Origin: Verticillium longisporum
Taxonomy: Eukaryota; Ascomycota; Sordariomycetes; Glomerellales; Plectosphaerellaceae
Reading direction: 5' to 3'
NCBI GenBank assembly: GCA_019188255.1
Contig: JAETXT010000014.1
Coordinates: 1,550,001-1,614,000, forward strand
Length of the DNA stretch: 64,000 nucleotides
Made by a program: the position numbers and the translations under genes. The first letter of the stretch is position 1; every line of letters starts with the position of its first letter. Below the pieces are notes generated by a model, which was not told the origin of the DNA, did no database searches, and saw only the letters and a program-made list of their open reading frames with translations. This document shows, one piece after another, positions 21,562 through 34,460 of the stretch.

Positions 21562-22507
21562 ATGAGGTGTGTTACGGTAGCTTCAACTTTTGTGGTGGAA
21601 CTTGTCCTGACGGTCGGAAAAGAGTAGAGACTTGTTACTTCTGCAGTCGCCCTGCCTACCCGAGCAAAGTACGACCCGCCTCCCTCAGTCGCAAGCAATC
21701 AATGCACCTCCCCTGAGGATGCTGCGACAGATAACTTGGCATAAATTCCAGTACTGATACATGCGTCAGGGTATCACCTTTGTTCGTAACAATGGCCGCT
21801 CTATGAGGTTCTGCAGATCGTAAGGCGCCAAGGTCCACAAGCTCGGCAGCATGTGCTAACTGCAAACAGGAAGTGCCACAAGGCCTTCAAGATGAAGCGT
21901 CAGTCGCCCCCAGCACCGTCGACGGCGCCCCTAAGGGTCTCTCGTGGCCACCGTCCCCTACTAACACCGCGCAGGCAACCCCCGCAAGGTCCGCTGGACC
22001 AAGTCGTTCCGCAAGGCCGCCGGCAAGGAGATGACTGTCGACTCGACCCTCCAGTTCGCAGCCCGCCGCAACGTCCCCGTCCGGTACGATCGCGATCTCG
22101 TGCAGAAGACGCTCAAGGCCATGGAGCGTGTCTCGGAGATCCGCTCGCGCCGCGAGCGCGTCTTCTACAAGAAGCGCATGGCTGGCAACCGCCAGCGCAA
22201 GCTCGACGCTGCGCGCCGCCTCGTCGCCGAGAACCAGCACCTGCTGCCCCGCATGCGTGGCTCCGAGAAGAAGGCCCTCGCCGAGCAGGGTGCCACCGAG
22301 GAGGAGATTGCCGAGCTCGAGAGGGAGCAGGCCATGTCCGGCAAGAAGAAGAGCAAGGTCTTCGGCCAGGAGAAGATCCGACAGAGGGTCACTGTCGATG
22401 GCGACATTGTCGAGGAGCGCGAGGGCGGCATGCAGTTCGACGACGACGACGAGTCATTCGACGAGGAGGACGGCGAGGAAGACGAGGAGGAGATGGATGT
22501 CGACTGA
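21562..22507 (+). CDS. RLP24: Ribosome biogenesis protein RLP24
   Basis: Placeholder for ribosomal protein eL24 on pre-60S particles, exchanged in the cytoplasm after recruiting the AAA-ATPase Drg1. The start codon ATG 21562-21564 and two further bases form the first exon. After splicing the N-terminus reads [17 protein letters not shown], then [17 protein letters not shown] and [17 protein letters not shown]. The CxxC...CxxxC zinc-binding cysteines are present (CYFC, CRSKC). Four introns lie in this first quarter and the rest is one exon: [34 protein letters not shown], and an acidic tail rich in D/E ending EEEMDVD. The acidic C-terminus and length near 200 residues fit the family. Intact. 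Confidence 0.95.
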
Positions 22508-23072
22508 GTCTAAGGGCATGATAGCTTGGAGGAATGTTTTGTCATGTTCGTTGGCGTGTCCATGTCGGCTCGTCTGGGGGCCAAATCTTTGCCAAAGTTC
22601 ATTTCTCGGCGTTTCGGATAGGTGGTGGCATTCCCCATCAACGATGGACGGCGTTTGCGGCCCTGAGGGATACCAAAAAGTTGACGATCATTGAATTGAG
22701 CCTTCGTTTGTAATGCTCGTGGTCCCTATTCGGTGCAACGTCGGCGGCCTGGTCCTTGCCGAAGCCTGCGCTCCATAAACACGATTGGGGGTGATGGTGC
22801 CGGGTATGTCTATGCTGGGCCCATGGAGGCATTACAAGCCGACCTCCTGGGCGTACAAGTGGGAAGCATCATCTCATTTAACCACTTGCTTTGGGCAACA
22901 GAGTGGCCAAAACGATGGCACAAGTTGAGTACGACGCAAGATACCAGCCACCCACCCGCCCGAGTCCTACTACAAACTATTGAAACAAACAGAGCCAAAC
23001 GAGGGTCGTGGGTATCTGAATTCATAGCACGCAAAGAAGCCCCTTTCCGCCTGAACTTGCTGGGTCCCATTC
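22508..23072. other. Convergent 3' intergenic region
   Basis: This lies between the RLP24 stop and the stop of the minus-strand DUF3602 gene. No gene or repeat is recognised. Confidence 0.4.
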
Positions 23073-23613
23073 TCAGACTTCGTCCTGCCTTTGACCATTC
23101 TGCTCCCTCGCATGCGCCCTCGGTGGCATTGCCAGCCCGGACTCCACATCCTCAACAACTTTCCTCTCCAGCTCCTCTACCCTCAGAGCCTCCTCCTCTC
23201 TCTTGGCAGCCTCATCCTCCTTGCTCGTCCAGTTGCCAGCTCCGCCTCGCCCACTGTAGCCCTTGTTTGCGCCTCGCGCGATGCTCGCGTTGACGGCCGT
23301 CCGCGTGCGATCAGCGGCGGCCTCCTGTTCCCGTGCTGCCGGCAGCGTCGCCGGGTCGTGGAAGTTGCCAGCGCCTCCGCGGCCAGCGCGGGCGTAGGCG
23401 TCACGGGCGGCTGTCGAGGCCGTCACTGTTGAGGTGTTGGTAGCGACCTTCTGCGCCTCAAGGTCCTGTCCATTGTCAGACATGCCATAACCAGTCGGCG
23501 GTCGGGAGGAATTGTACATCTGTGGCTTTGGCCTGTTCAGCCTGCTCAATGTCTTGCTTCGAGTAGAAGTTGCCCGCCCCGCCGCGGCCAGTTTTCCGGT
23601 AAACGTCTGACAT
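23073..23613 (-). CDS. GRGGAGN-repeat protein (DUF3602 family)
   Basis: Small hydrophilic protein of about 160 residues with one intron near residue 34. Start ATG 23611-23613 (MSDVYRKTGRGGAGNFYSKQ). The GRGGAGN motif occurs three times: near residue 9 (GRGGAGNFYS), mid-protein (RAGRGGAGNFHD) and toward the C-terminus (SGRGGAGNWTSKED). A charged coiled-coil-like tail follows (AAKREEEALRVEELERKVVE). This repeat defines the fungal DUF3602 family, whose members are unstructured and of unknown function. No signal peptide or membrane segment. The intron joins EQAKATD to DLEAQKVATN; the exact boundary is inferred. Confidence 0.88.
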
Positions 23614-26600
23614 GGTAATGGTGAAGGACGTGATCGAATCGCTGCTATAATGAGATGAGTTCGAGCCTCAATATCTTGACACTTTGATCACTTGATAGCC
23701 AACTCTTGTTTATTTGATCGGATCAAAGTTGGCTCCAGGTATTGGGGCTGTGCTGCTTTCTTCTTCTCCCCATATGACACTTAACGCGGAGTCTATTCCC
23801 CATATCGCAGCCTGTGGCGCACCGTGGGGGCCCTTCGACACCAAACGTTTGCGGTGTCTTTGTGCTCGTGCTGTTATCAGCGTGCGCGCGCTCTCGCCAG
23901 CGTACGGGCAAATCGGACATGTCCAACGATGGGAGGGGGGTTGATAACGATTCGCAGCATGTCAAATCAATTAGTATCAGCGCACATCCAAGAGAGAATC
24001 CCAGCGGGTGATCTGCAGCGCCCATTACCCCGAGTTGCCCAGGTCCAAGCACACCATCGCGCTGGAACAAAAGCGCTCAGCGCACCCAAGATCCTCGAGC
24101 CATCGCAACTCTAAATGCAAGGGTCCATCCATCTCAGTGCGCGCGTGTGTGCCAGGGCGGGAGCATCACGGGTGCCTGCCGAAGCCCGGCGCCCAGGCCA
24201 AACCATCTCGTCTTTGGTGATCCAGGGCATCGGTTCCCCGTTTATTACCCCTCTTTCCGGAGCACGCGCACAGAGGCGCCAGTCATGGTCCCAGGCCATG
24301 ATGATGGAGGAAGCACAACATGGGGATGGAGATAAGGGCAGAGTTGTAACTCACGTGCTCTCTTGCGTGCCCACGCAGGTACGAATGGTGAACGTTCGCG
24401 GGAGAATGATGATCGGAGCCGTGGAGAATGGTGTCTTCAGATCTCTGTGTTGGCCCGCGCGGTACGTCCGAATTCCGTCCGCCTTGCATACAGACTAGGA
24501 CATACAGTGCCCACACGCGAGCCAGGACAGTACGGATGGTTCCCAGGTGATGTGATGGTCGAACTGCGGCCATGCGGACTATGTCGCGGAACAAGACCAA
24601 CGCGGCAACCGGTGCCCGCAAGTGACGATCGTCAAGTAGATACATCTATTCGGCCTGTTGCGGGTACTGCCTCCGGCATCCTAGGCAGGTTTCTTCCCCT
24701 TCGCCATCGAGGCTTGCGATCCAACGGCTCGGATGCGGAGCGGCCTCCGGCCAGGAAAAATGTCGACTTGTCGTGATGATGTCACTTGTACGAGGCGCAG
24801 TCTCTCCCTGGGTATTCCTTTCAGACAACAGGTGATGTTTTGTCCTGGCCTAGTTTCTACCGACACGCCTGAGACGCTCGAGGCGCCCTGCTTCGCTGTG
24901 TCTTGATGATTGACAGCCTACGGGCAAGTTTCCGATGGGGCGCCCAAACCGACCTACGTGATATTGTCGACAAATTCGCTCCCTCAGCCAGCCGAGAAAC
25001 TCTAATCTGTTCGGGGCCGCGGCAGGTCGCCTGAGTTGGTTCTCGAGGAGATGATTAGTTGGCCGTCCCAGCCCTCCTGCCATTTTTTATTATCTCACCT
25101 CCCAAAAACGAGCGATCTGCTCCGGCCATTGCCTATTCCAGTTCTGTCATGGTGGTTACCAGGAAAGGGAGCACACCATCCCTCCAGATCGTGCTGCATC
25201 GCATGAGAGGGCGATCACATTTGCCATTTGTCGCCTTCTGACCGGTCTTGCCTGTGACTTCGCGGGCTAGGGCATCAACGATGCTGCCTGCCCTGGTGTG
25301 GAAACGCTTGAACTCTCCACCTTTTGTTACACTTGTTCGCGATGATGATGGAGCCCAACAAGCCACATGCGCTGTCATGTTCACACCGACCACGGCCCCA
25401 GATCGACCATCGAGATCGACCGCTCGCTTAGGGGATCAGAGGCCAGGAATGGCGCGCATGCAAGTACAAATGCCCGAGGTCTCGAGGGCTGCCTTCTTCA
25501 GCGGAGATCGAAGTCCCGTTTGTGCGCCGATCACGTCTGCTGGAATGCAGGAAAGGCGAATTGCCATGTGGCTGGATGCTGATTTCACATGATCATCGGA
25601 TGATTTCACGGTTGACTTTTTCTAGGCATATCTTCAGCGCACTACGAGATGTCTCTTCTCGCTGGACATCGACAGAAAAGGCTGAAATGGACTTCTCATG
25701 CTCGAATGCTGCTCTGAGGCGCAAGTCCAATATAAGAAGAACTGCACTTCGCTAGAAATGGAAGAAGCTCCTGTGCAGCGCGCTCTTTATTACCAGGCTA
25801 AGGAAAGAGAGGGCTGCGTTGCGGAAGCTCACTTCACCAGCGCACCTGATCTGTGCCTCGACCGATTCGCCAACATCAAGCAAGGGCTCCTTCGCCTGGC
25901 CTGCTTATCAGTCCAACATCCAACTATCGTTATTTAGCCGTCAATGTCGTGCCACTGCTCCAAGCGCGCTGCGAATGATCATTGCGGGAATATAATGCTT
26001 TCAGACGATTCATTCGACCGATGGATTCCAACCATAACAACGGAAGTCGCCCAGCCGAGGGCCTTTCCTCCCACCGTTGACAATAATTCATGTCATTTTC
26101 TCCAAGCAAAAAAGCACTTGATGCCCACCTGATGTAACTAACAATGGGGAGACAAAACCTCAGGCCGCTAGTAAACGCACTGTACAAGCCTCCGTACTGG
26201 GCAGAAAGCGCGGGGCGCCGATGGGGAAGTTCGTAACCCGATCAGCCCCCTCTTTGAAGATCGCTGTGGCTGGTGAGAGATGCTGGGGATGGAAGGCTTG
26301 GGGCGAGGTCTGGACGAGTCTCTGAGGAGACGATCTCTCCACTCTGGGAAACAATAGGTGACCATGTGCATCCAAGGATCCAAGGATGGGGACTGGCGGA
26401 GGGTCCGGAGGGGGGTTGACAAGGGGGGATGCAGCAGAGGTACGAATACAGGAGGCCTAGAAGCCGAGCCTGGAATGCGCCGCTGCGCGAGGTCCATGGT
26501 TCCGAGCATCAGTATGACGAAGTCGTTGTAGGTGTAGCTGGACAAGCCCCTGGCGTGACAAGGGCAGGCCACCTGGCTGGCACAGACGACGGACGGGTGA

Positions 26601-29600
26601 CTTGCAGGTCGGGCCACGGGGGGGGTGCGAGGCGTGCCGTTTCGTTTTCTCTGGGGCACATTCTCCCTCAGTCTCACTGATCAAACAGGGCCATGTCGAG
26701 CGAGGCAGCGGCCATGTCGAGCGAGGCATGTGTCTAGAAAGCGAGTTGAGGGAATGTCTTGCGGCCCACGTTGGTGCTTCGTGTCCGACAAAGGAGAGGC
26801 ACAAGGCGCGATGCATCCGTGAGCCCGCCAGCAAGTCTGGCCACGGTCTCAACAGTAGATCGGAGTCCGCGTGTGATGGCTGTCTCGGTTGAACAAGGTC
26901 AATCAAGAGCCCTGAATAGGTACCTTATTAGCAAGCCCTGACATGGAGTCGACGGCGCGAGGGAAGCCTGTCTTGTGATCAATAGCATCGACCGGAAGGG
27001 GATGAGGGCGTGTAGCGAGTGAGTGGACCACAGGCAGGCACACCACCAGCCAGGAGGGGGGAAGAGGCGTTAGCAGCCCAGCACGTCATTGGCCAGGCCT
27101 TATGGTACTGTGACGAGGCCAGAACCTCGATTGGTATATTGCTTCAGGCACAAATTTGACAGTAGATGCTCGGCGAGCAGCCCTGGACTTATCAGATGGT
27201 CTCATGAGAAAGCGCAATCTCTTGAATTTCCCTGAGCGCTATCTGGCGCTATTCGCCTCGCACCTGCTGGTGCATACGAAATACCTTAGTACAAGCAAGC
27301 ATTACATTTCAGAAAACGGCAGCGATCTCGGAGCCGCTCCGATAAGGTACGATGACTCCTCCGAGGACAGTGTGTGCAGGAGATGCCACAGTACGAGAAC
27401 GAGAGGGGTAGCTTTAGTGGGCCTCGGTGATGTGGAATCTCTCACCCCATCGGTGGACACTGTGTGGTACCTGACTTGCTTCACGCGTTTCTTGCTGGGG
27501 AAGACGTCTCCAGGGTGGGAGCCTCTGCACATTGCACAACTTCCACAAAATAATTCCAACCAGGCACGAGATGACAACTTGGCAATCGACCTCGGAGACC
27601 ACATACAACCAAGAAAAGAAGACATGATCGGGCAGGCGTCGAGAGCTCGTAACAAAGGCAGAGTTCCAAACGACGTTGGGACTCGAATACCGGCTTGACA
27701 TCGAGACATTGGGCACGCCTGTTGGCCTGATAGACATCTGCACTGGAAGTGTTCCAGAATTGCCCAGTCTCTACCTACCAAACAGCCAGAGCGAAGGTCA
27801 ACCCCCCCCGCATGTATACAGCGGCAACAATGGAACAACCCAAACAGCTATTATTCAACTTCACCATGTCTAGTTCTAATTACGACAGCCCATTGCCATA
27901 TGTCCTTGTCGATCCGTTGGAGGTCTCCACGCCGGGACGGCAAGCAATCACTTACCCCTCATCAGTATGATGCACATATATGCTCGATGTATACGTGCAA
28001 TGCAACAGTTCAGGCCGTTTTCCAAAGGAGGCAGCTCTGCCGTGGCACAATATCTGGACATTGTACAGCCTCCATGTGAGGTGCTGTGCATGATTCCCAT
28101 TGTCAGTCTTCCAGCATTCAGGGTTATCAGCTCGTCGTCTAACGTGTCCTCACTCGGAATGACCCTTGCCATAAATCAAAGACACAACTTCCAACGGCTT
28201 GGAAAATCCCGGCGTCTGGAATTCTCTAGAGGAAGAGAAAAGAAAAAAGGACTGACAAAGACAAATCTGCATACAATGATGCCCCGGCAGATCGGAAATA
28301 CAAACGACCAGGCTTTTGAGCGGGCCGGATCACAACTTCGCCTGACGGGCAAGCTTGCTTCAACGTTGGCAGGATGCGAACGAAGTACATGTAAGACAAC
28401 CCCATTTCATGCCGAGCGTAACGAGGCAGGGAGGCAGCACGCTACCCACGCAACATCTTTACAGGACGCAGTCAGACGTCTCCCTCCAGGATCCCTTGCT
28501 GGATCAGGGCCTGGAGTTCCGTCAGCCCACTGGCTGATGACGACTTTTCCGCGTCTTCAGCAACCATCGTTTCTAAGCGGGCAAGAAGAGGCGAGACCAA
28601 CTGCCTGCCTGGGTTGGCATCGAGGGTCAGCTGCCCACTGCGCACTACCCACCTACAGTATGAACCTTCGTCAGACAGCAGGCGCGCGCGCCCTGGGTGT
28701 TCGAAGTGCCTGGCGGGCGCTGAGGAAGGAGACGCACTGTGACGCGGACAAGGATCCAGTCAGAAAAGGCAGCCGGGAGACCACTTCGCCTCCTCTCGCA
28801 GCGTGCGATGGCCGCTAGACTGCAACGAGGGATGCTGAGAGTTGCGACCCAGCACCCTCCCACCTGTCTCTTCCTGGCTGGTCTGAATACCCACCCCCCT
28901 CTCAAGGCCCGGTGTCTCCTCCCCCTCACCAGCTCCACAGTGCACCTCAGAGGCAGCGAGCTACGCACCTGCTCTCTCCACGAACGTCGTCGTCTGTCTC
29001 CTCCCTTGTCCTCCGTTCAGATCCTTGTCCCGGCCTTTATTTGGTCCCGGGCATTTGGCTTGCGAGAATGCTGCCAATCATATCCTGAACACCCTCTCCA
29101 CCTTCCGTCTCACCCACAGTTCAAGGCCAAGGCCATCCACATCAAGGGCAAGCTTCCCCTCTCAGATGGAGGAAGTACCTCGTACAGTGCAGCAGGTTTC
29201 AGCGACTGCGCCTGGCGCCTTTCCTCCTGCCCATACCTGTCTGTCGCCTGTCGCCTGCTCCTCGTGGCCTGTGCCTGTGCCTGTCCGGCTTGGTGTTAGT
29301 GCTGCCACCAGATGCTCATCGATCCGTGTCCCGTGTCCTAGGTATGTCCCGTGTCCACCACCTTCCATCGCATTCCGGCACGCGCCTTTGAAGTGCCGTT
29401 GACCGGTCTGTTTCGCCAGTGCTCACCGTCTGGCCACCCGCGCTCTTTCCAAACACCACCTGTCTCGCAGCGGCCTGCTTCTGGTGCCTCCTCCATCTGA
29501 GCCCAATATTCGTGGAGGGCCTGTCGCACGTTCCTTCAAGTGTCAATTGAACTGGCAACGTTCGCTACTCTTCTGTGCCAGTGCCTCGCAGGTTCCGTAG

Positions 29601-30254
29601 ACGCCATCATTGCTAACCGACAGACACCATTGATTCCCGCTCCTCCCACCTCCAGTGGGTCCGTACTTGTCCCACTGTACAGGCGGGAGAGCCTACAGGC
29701 CTACAGGCCTACAGGCACAGACAAGCCCAAGCCCAGATGGAGCGCAGTCATGCCTGTAGCCACGGCCCCATGGAGCAGCCGGGCTAGAATGTACTCACTG
29801 AAGGTACCACCGCCCGTTGCTTGAGTGGTGTGTACCTACCTTACCCAGCTGGGTCGATGTTGCTTGCCCATGCCACAGTGCTTGCTTACGGATATGCTAC
29901 CAACAGTCGATCAACTCCACCAACACTGTACAGCGACCTGCTCAGGCCTCCTCCTCACGCCCCCATCCTACCCCCCCTTTACACTCGCACCCTCCCTCTG
30001 GCACACAGACACCCCCGCCCGAATTGCTGTTGCTCGCTCCCAAAATAATATTATTTCGCTGTTACTGAGGCATACCTTCGCGACTCCTTTGCCTTGCACC
30101 ACCTTTACCACTTCCACTTCCACCACGTCTCTTGCGCGCAACATCACGGCTACCTTGCAACGACAACCACTCCCTTTTCTTTTGAGCCTCCAGGTCTCCT
30201 CTCCCCCCGCGACCCGGCAGTCTTGTCGGTTCCAGTCAACACACATCGTCAGCA
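23614..30254. other. 6.6-kb stretch without a supportable gene
   Basis: Frames on both strands are short, overlapping and without known motifs; none forms a believable exon chain. Small repeats include a 21-bp duplication near 26690-26730 and an 8-bp GCCTACAG triplication near 29692-29715. The last 1.3 kb is strongly C/T-rich with short C-runs, which suits a long 5' leader or promoter of the zinc-finger gene at 30255. Confidence 0.5.
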
Positions 30255-31888
30255 ATGGCCTCTTCCAAGGTACACTCTCCCCAGAGCTGACACCCAGGGC
30301 TGCCCGCTGTTGAGCCGAGCTGCGACGGCCAGATTGATGATGATCACAACCTCCACGACACCTGCTTCCGAGTCCAAAACCCATGGCTGACCATCGAGTT
30401 CGCATCTCTAGGAGATGCAGCAGTCTACAAGGCCATTGACTCATCGGTCCTCCGTTTCCGCGGCCTCGGCTTCAGGCCTCATGACCCGACAAGCCCACTC
30501 GCGGAACAGCTCCCACTCCATTTTGAGCAGTTCGCTCAATGCCAACCACCGTGTGACCCGCCGCAAGTCCATGACCAATAATACAACCAATGTTGCGGCC
30601 GTAGAGGCGGCTCTCAAGGAGGCCAACGCCGACGGCTCCGTGGCCATGCCCATCGGCTCCGGCGCGCGCCGTAACACGGCATCCAAAAGCGCCGCTGCTC
30701 GTGCCGCCATTATGGCAAGCCTGCCGTCGCCCCCTGCGAGCCTCCCACCACAACATCGTTTCCAGATGGAAAAGGATGGGATGATGCACGAGAGTGCCAT
30801 TGACGACGATCCTCAGGACATGTCTGCCGATGAAGGTCTCGACCAGAAGGCTTCCGTGCGCAGAGCTAGTGATGGACAGCCGCTCATCAAGGAACAGCGC
30901 AAGAGCAACCGCGTTGAGCTTCGTTGCGAAAAGTGTGGCAAGGGATACAAGCACAGCAGTTGCCTGACCAAGCATTTGTTCGTTCCATCCTTTCCTCCCC
31001 GCCTCCCCTCCCTCCGGCAGCCGATTCCGGTCTAGCGATCGCCTTGGGTCGTCCACTGCAAGAAGAAGCATTCGCGGAGTGAAGTTCTGTGACTGATAGC
31101 CGACCAGGTGGGAACATACTCCCGAATGGTCCTTCACGTCCAAGCTGCTCATCTCCAAGCACCAACAAGTCCAGCTCCTCGAGGCTGCGTCGGTGCTCGT
31201 AGCCATGAATGGGCCGGGGAAGGATTCCTCCACCCCACCCGAGTCGGCCAAGGACTTTCAGAGCGACCCCGAGTCTGCTCCGTCACCTGAAGCGTCGGCA
31301 TCGGGCTACTCGGATTCCCGGCACAGCTCTGCCGACACGACCCCGCCGCCTCAGATCGAGGGCATGGCCATGTCTGGCTCATCGGGCCCTTTTTCCAAGC
31401 GCTACAGCGGCTTCGGTCGATCGTACCAGTCGGCTCCCTCGACCAACCCCCTCGTGACAGGAAGCATGCCGAGTGGCCCGGGCAGCTTCGCATACTTCCG
31501 CCATCAGAGCCAAGACGGCCGTCCTCCTTCTTCCGGACGTAACACCACGGGACAAGAAGACCACGAACTGGCCGCCGCGGTGGAACTGCTGAGTTGCAGC
31601 TTCAACAGCAACAACGGCTCGCGGACGGTGAACCTGCCTGCAGACGTACCCCCAGTGCCCCCTCTACCCTCCCGCTACCTCGACCAGGCGGCGTCGTTCA
31701 ACAATACTGGCTTCCTCAGCAGTTATCCAAGCAGGCAGCCGGAAAGCTTCACCCGGGGTGAAATCCGACACCGTGACACCAAGGCCGAGGAGAGCGACAG
31801 CATGATGGATGATGATGAGTTCGATCGGCGATCTCGGTCGCGCAGCGATGAGGACGACGATGGCGTCTTTGGACGTATGGAGGAGTAG
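30255..31888 (+). CDS. C2H2 zinc-finger protein, conserved in Pezizomycotina
   Basis: Nuclear regulator candidate of about 450 residues. The proposed first exon is only five codons (MASSK, 30255-30269), spliced over 142 bp to the main exon at 30412; this join is inferred. The serine-rich N-terminal region has STRPLTHRSS, QAHSRNSSHSILSSSLN and RVTRRKSMTN, which I recognise from homologous fungal proteins. The zinc finger reads CEKCGKGYKHSSCLTKH and is followed by LWEHTPEWSFTSKLLISKHQ after intron 30978-31107. Downstream regions are disordered (SPEASASGYSDSRHSS; PPPQIEG; SKRYSGFGRSYQSAP), with an acidic/RS tail (RRSRSRSDEDDDG). The finger spacing is atypical in having only one clear finger. Target genes are unknown. 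The huge upstream region suggests complex regulation. Confidence 0.85.
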
Positions 31889-33180
31889 GAATCCTTCCCA
31901 ATGTCGGAAACCGGAGTCGTCGATATTGTCGTTCGCGGCGGTTGAAGACGGAGACAGAACCGGAGTTGATTTGACCAACGAGTCGACGAGGAACGACGCC
32001 ACGGAGGATTGTGCCCTTTTCTTTTGTACCACCTTATAACTAAACCCCTTGTAAAACGAGGTGGTTCAGTCTCCGCCGCCGATCTCTCATCACCGAAGAG
32101 TGGAGAGCCCGATCCGGCTCTGTTGGGTCGATCGCGAGAGCATCTCCACGAGGTTAAAGTGAGGGACGGGCGGGCGTCGAGCGAACACCCAGCAAGCATG
32201 CATGAAGCAAACCAGATGATATCATTTTCGAGACTTTCGAGTCGGAGTGGCCACAAACATTGGCTATGCAGCTCTTCTTGCGTAGGAAGAGTGTAATAAA
32301 TTCAAATATGAAAAAACTCGAGACACAATTGGCCCATGATGTGAAAGATGAATTCTGTGGAATTGACTGTACGACTTGCTCGGCTTGCTGGCGGACTTGA
32401 TCATCAACACAATCCCAGCCGTTGCAAAGGTGCACCGGCTGGCAGGGTGCTATCCATGACAATGGCAGGTAATGGTACGAAGAGTGTCTTCGCTTTCGAA
32501 GCTTTGCAGCCGAGCGAGGGCCTCGTCCACGAGAGATCGAAGACGAAGCCCGACGGTCTGAAGAGCTGGCTGACGGGTTGCTTTTGAAGGGCAAGTTCCC
32601 GCGAGATCAAGGTTGGAAAAAAAATCTGCTTCAAGGGTCTCCTCGAGGAAGAGCGCAAAACCCCTGTATCTGCTGACCGAATGCTGGCTAGCTTCGTCGT
32701 CCTGCGTGAACTGTCTCCGTTTGTTTGTGGGGTTTTCTTCCTCTGGCCAGCCCGTGGTAGGCAGGTGGAAGCACCAGCCAGTAGCAATGCAACGCCGACT
32801 GACAAGCTAATGAGCTCTCCGTACCAGGCAGGTAGGTGCGCGAGTGGAGGGCCTTTGCTGGCTGACCTCAGCGCTCTTCTTCTGTTGTTGTTTCCCTAGC
32901 GACGTCACCACCCCCACCGCAACAGCTCTTTGCGCTCTTTGCGCTCGCAACCCAAGGTACCTTACGGTAGGTACCCCATCGCGACCTCGTCTGCGCGCAC
33001 ACACATTGACTGGCAGCAACCTCTTTCTACCTCTTCGCCTCGCCTCACATTTGAACTGATTGGTTCCATCACTAAACGTCACCGAGACTACTTCTTTTCC
33101 TCCCCTCTTTTGTTTCTTGAGATCACACTCTTCCATTCCTTCCGTCGAACACCGACAACTAGAATTGATCGAGAATCGCA
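31889..33180. other. Intergenic between zinc-finger and membrane-protein genes
   Basis: No gene is recognised. AAGGTACCTTACGGTAGGTA-like palindromes lie at about 32954-32976, and C/T-rich DNA precedes the next gene (33080-33180). Confidence 0.45.
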
Positions 33181-34460
33181 ATGCCGACACTACGCAGAGC
33201 CGCGAAGAGGTCCGAAGAGGCCCAACACGATGGTCTTCACGTCGATGAGTCTACGCGCGCCCTCGAAACCGTCGCGGCGAATCTCGAGTCCGTGACGTCG
33301 CACCCCGAAAGCGGTGTCGTTGAGGCGCTGGGTGTTGTCAACGACGCCACTGAGGTGGTGGCACGCAAGGCGGATGATGCCGTTGTCGCGACCAAGGAGG
33401 CGGTTGCGCCAAAGGTCGCGAGCAAAGGCCGCTCGAAGCTGCCGACCGTCCTCCAATTCCCTCTTGTCACTCTGCTGAGCTTCAGCGTCTCAAGCCTGTG
33501 CTACAGCTTCCTCAATGAGTGGAGTGGTGGGGAGCTCATGAATGTGGGCAAGAGCCTGGATACCTGGGGCGAGGTCGGGGTTCTGGCGGGCTGGAGGATG
33601 TGAGTACCTGTGATCGCAACAGGGGAAGGTCAACAACAGCTGACTTGGTATAGATCTGAGCTGGCCCTTGGTTGGTTTGGCAACTTTGATGGCCTTGACC
33701 TTGCTGCGCTGAATCTCCTGGCGCATGGCCCTGCCGTAGGATTGACCCCTCCCTCCACAACGAACGTTCTGCTGACCATCTGGCCACCCAGTTCTACCTC
33801 TTGTCCACCTTTTACAACATTAGCACGCCTACCGTGCTGTCGGCTCTCGGCATTGAGATGCTCTCCACCTTTGCGCCTTTCACTGCCCTTCGACCCCTCT
33901 CTGGCGCCCACGCCCCAGGTTCGAAGGGAGTCGCGAACCGCGAGATCATCACCGATGCGCCTATCCAGATCTACACCACTCTGCTCTCGGCTTTGATCTA
34001 CGGCATCACCCTCTTCATCGCCCTGCATACCTTTCTCCCGACTAGCCTGATCCTCTACTTTGAGAACATTCTTAGCCTGACGCATGCCTACACGGAGTAC
34101 TACCTGACTATCCTCTCCATCACCCTGGCTTACGCCTTCGCGGTGGGCACCTTCCTCTTCACACCCTTCGCCCCTTCGGGCCGCAGCAAGGAGGACGGCC
34201 GCCTGGGCGAGTTCGATCCCGTTACCGCGACGCTCGGTGAAACAGTCGCGTTCAACCTCTGGGGCTACACCTCGCGCGCCAAAGTCATCATTCTCCGCAC
34301 CGGAGTTGCCATGGCCGTCACGGGCATCAACACGTACCTGCAGACGCACATGACAGTCGGCGGGGTTGAGACCCGTGGTGCCGCGGCGTATGCCCTGCCG
34401 TGGGTTGGCGCCACATTCTTCACGGGGTTGGCGCTCGCTTTTGTTGGTGGTGAGGCGTAA
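33181..34460 (+). CDS. Multi-pass membrane protein, conserved fungal, function unknown
   Basis: About 390 residues in three exons. Start ATG 33181 (MPTLRRAAKRSEEA). The first 95 residues are soluble and charged. Hydrophobic segments follow: TVLQFPLVTLLSFSVSSLCY, a block around YLLSTFYNISTPTVL, TTLLSALIYGITLFIALH, and ILSITLAYAFAVGTFLFTP. The C-terminal pair lies around GVAMAVTGINTYLQ and LPWVGATFFTGLALAFVGG. Introns join GWR to ISELALGWFGNFDG and AHGPA to FYLLSTFYN. The second has donor GTAGGA and a TGCTGACC branch site. The frame is intact. I recognise the pattern only as a conserved Pezizomycotina membrane protein; no catalytic motif is visible. Confidence 0.82.

Noticed and set aside
27967..28818. 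283-codon open frame
   Set aside because: Residue composition is random-looking and no domain is visible; overlapping frames on the other strand are equally long.
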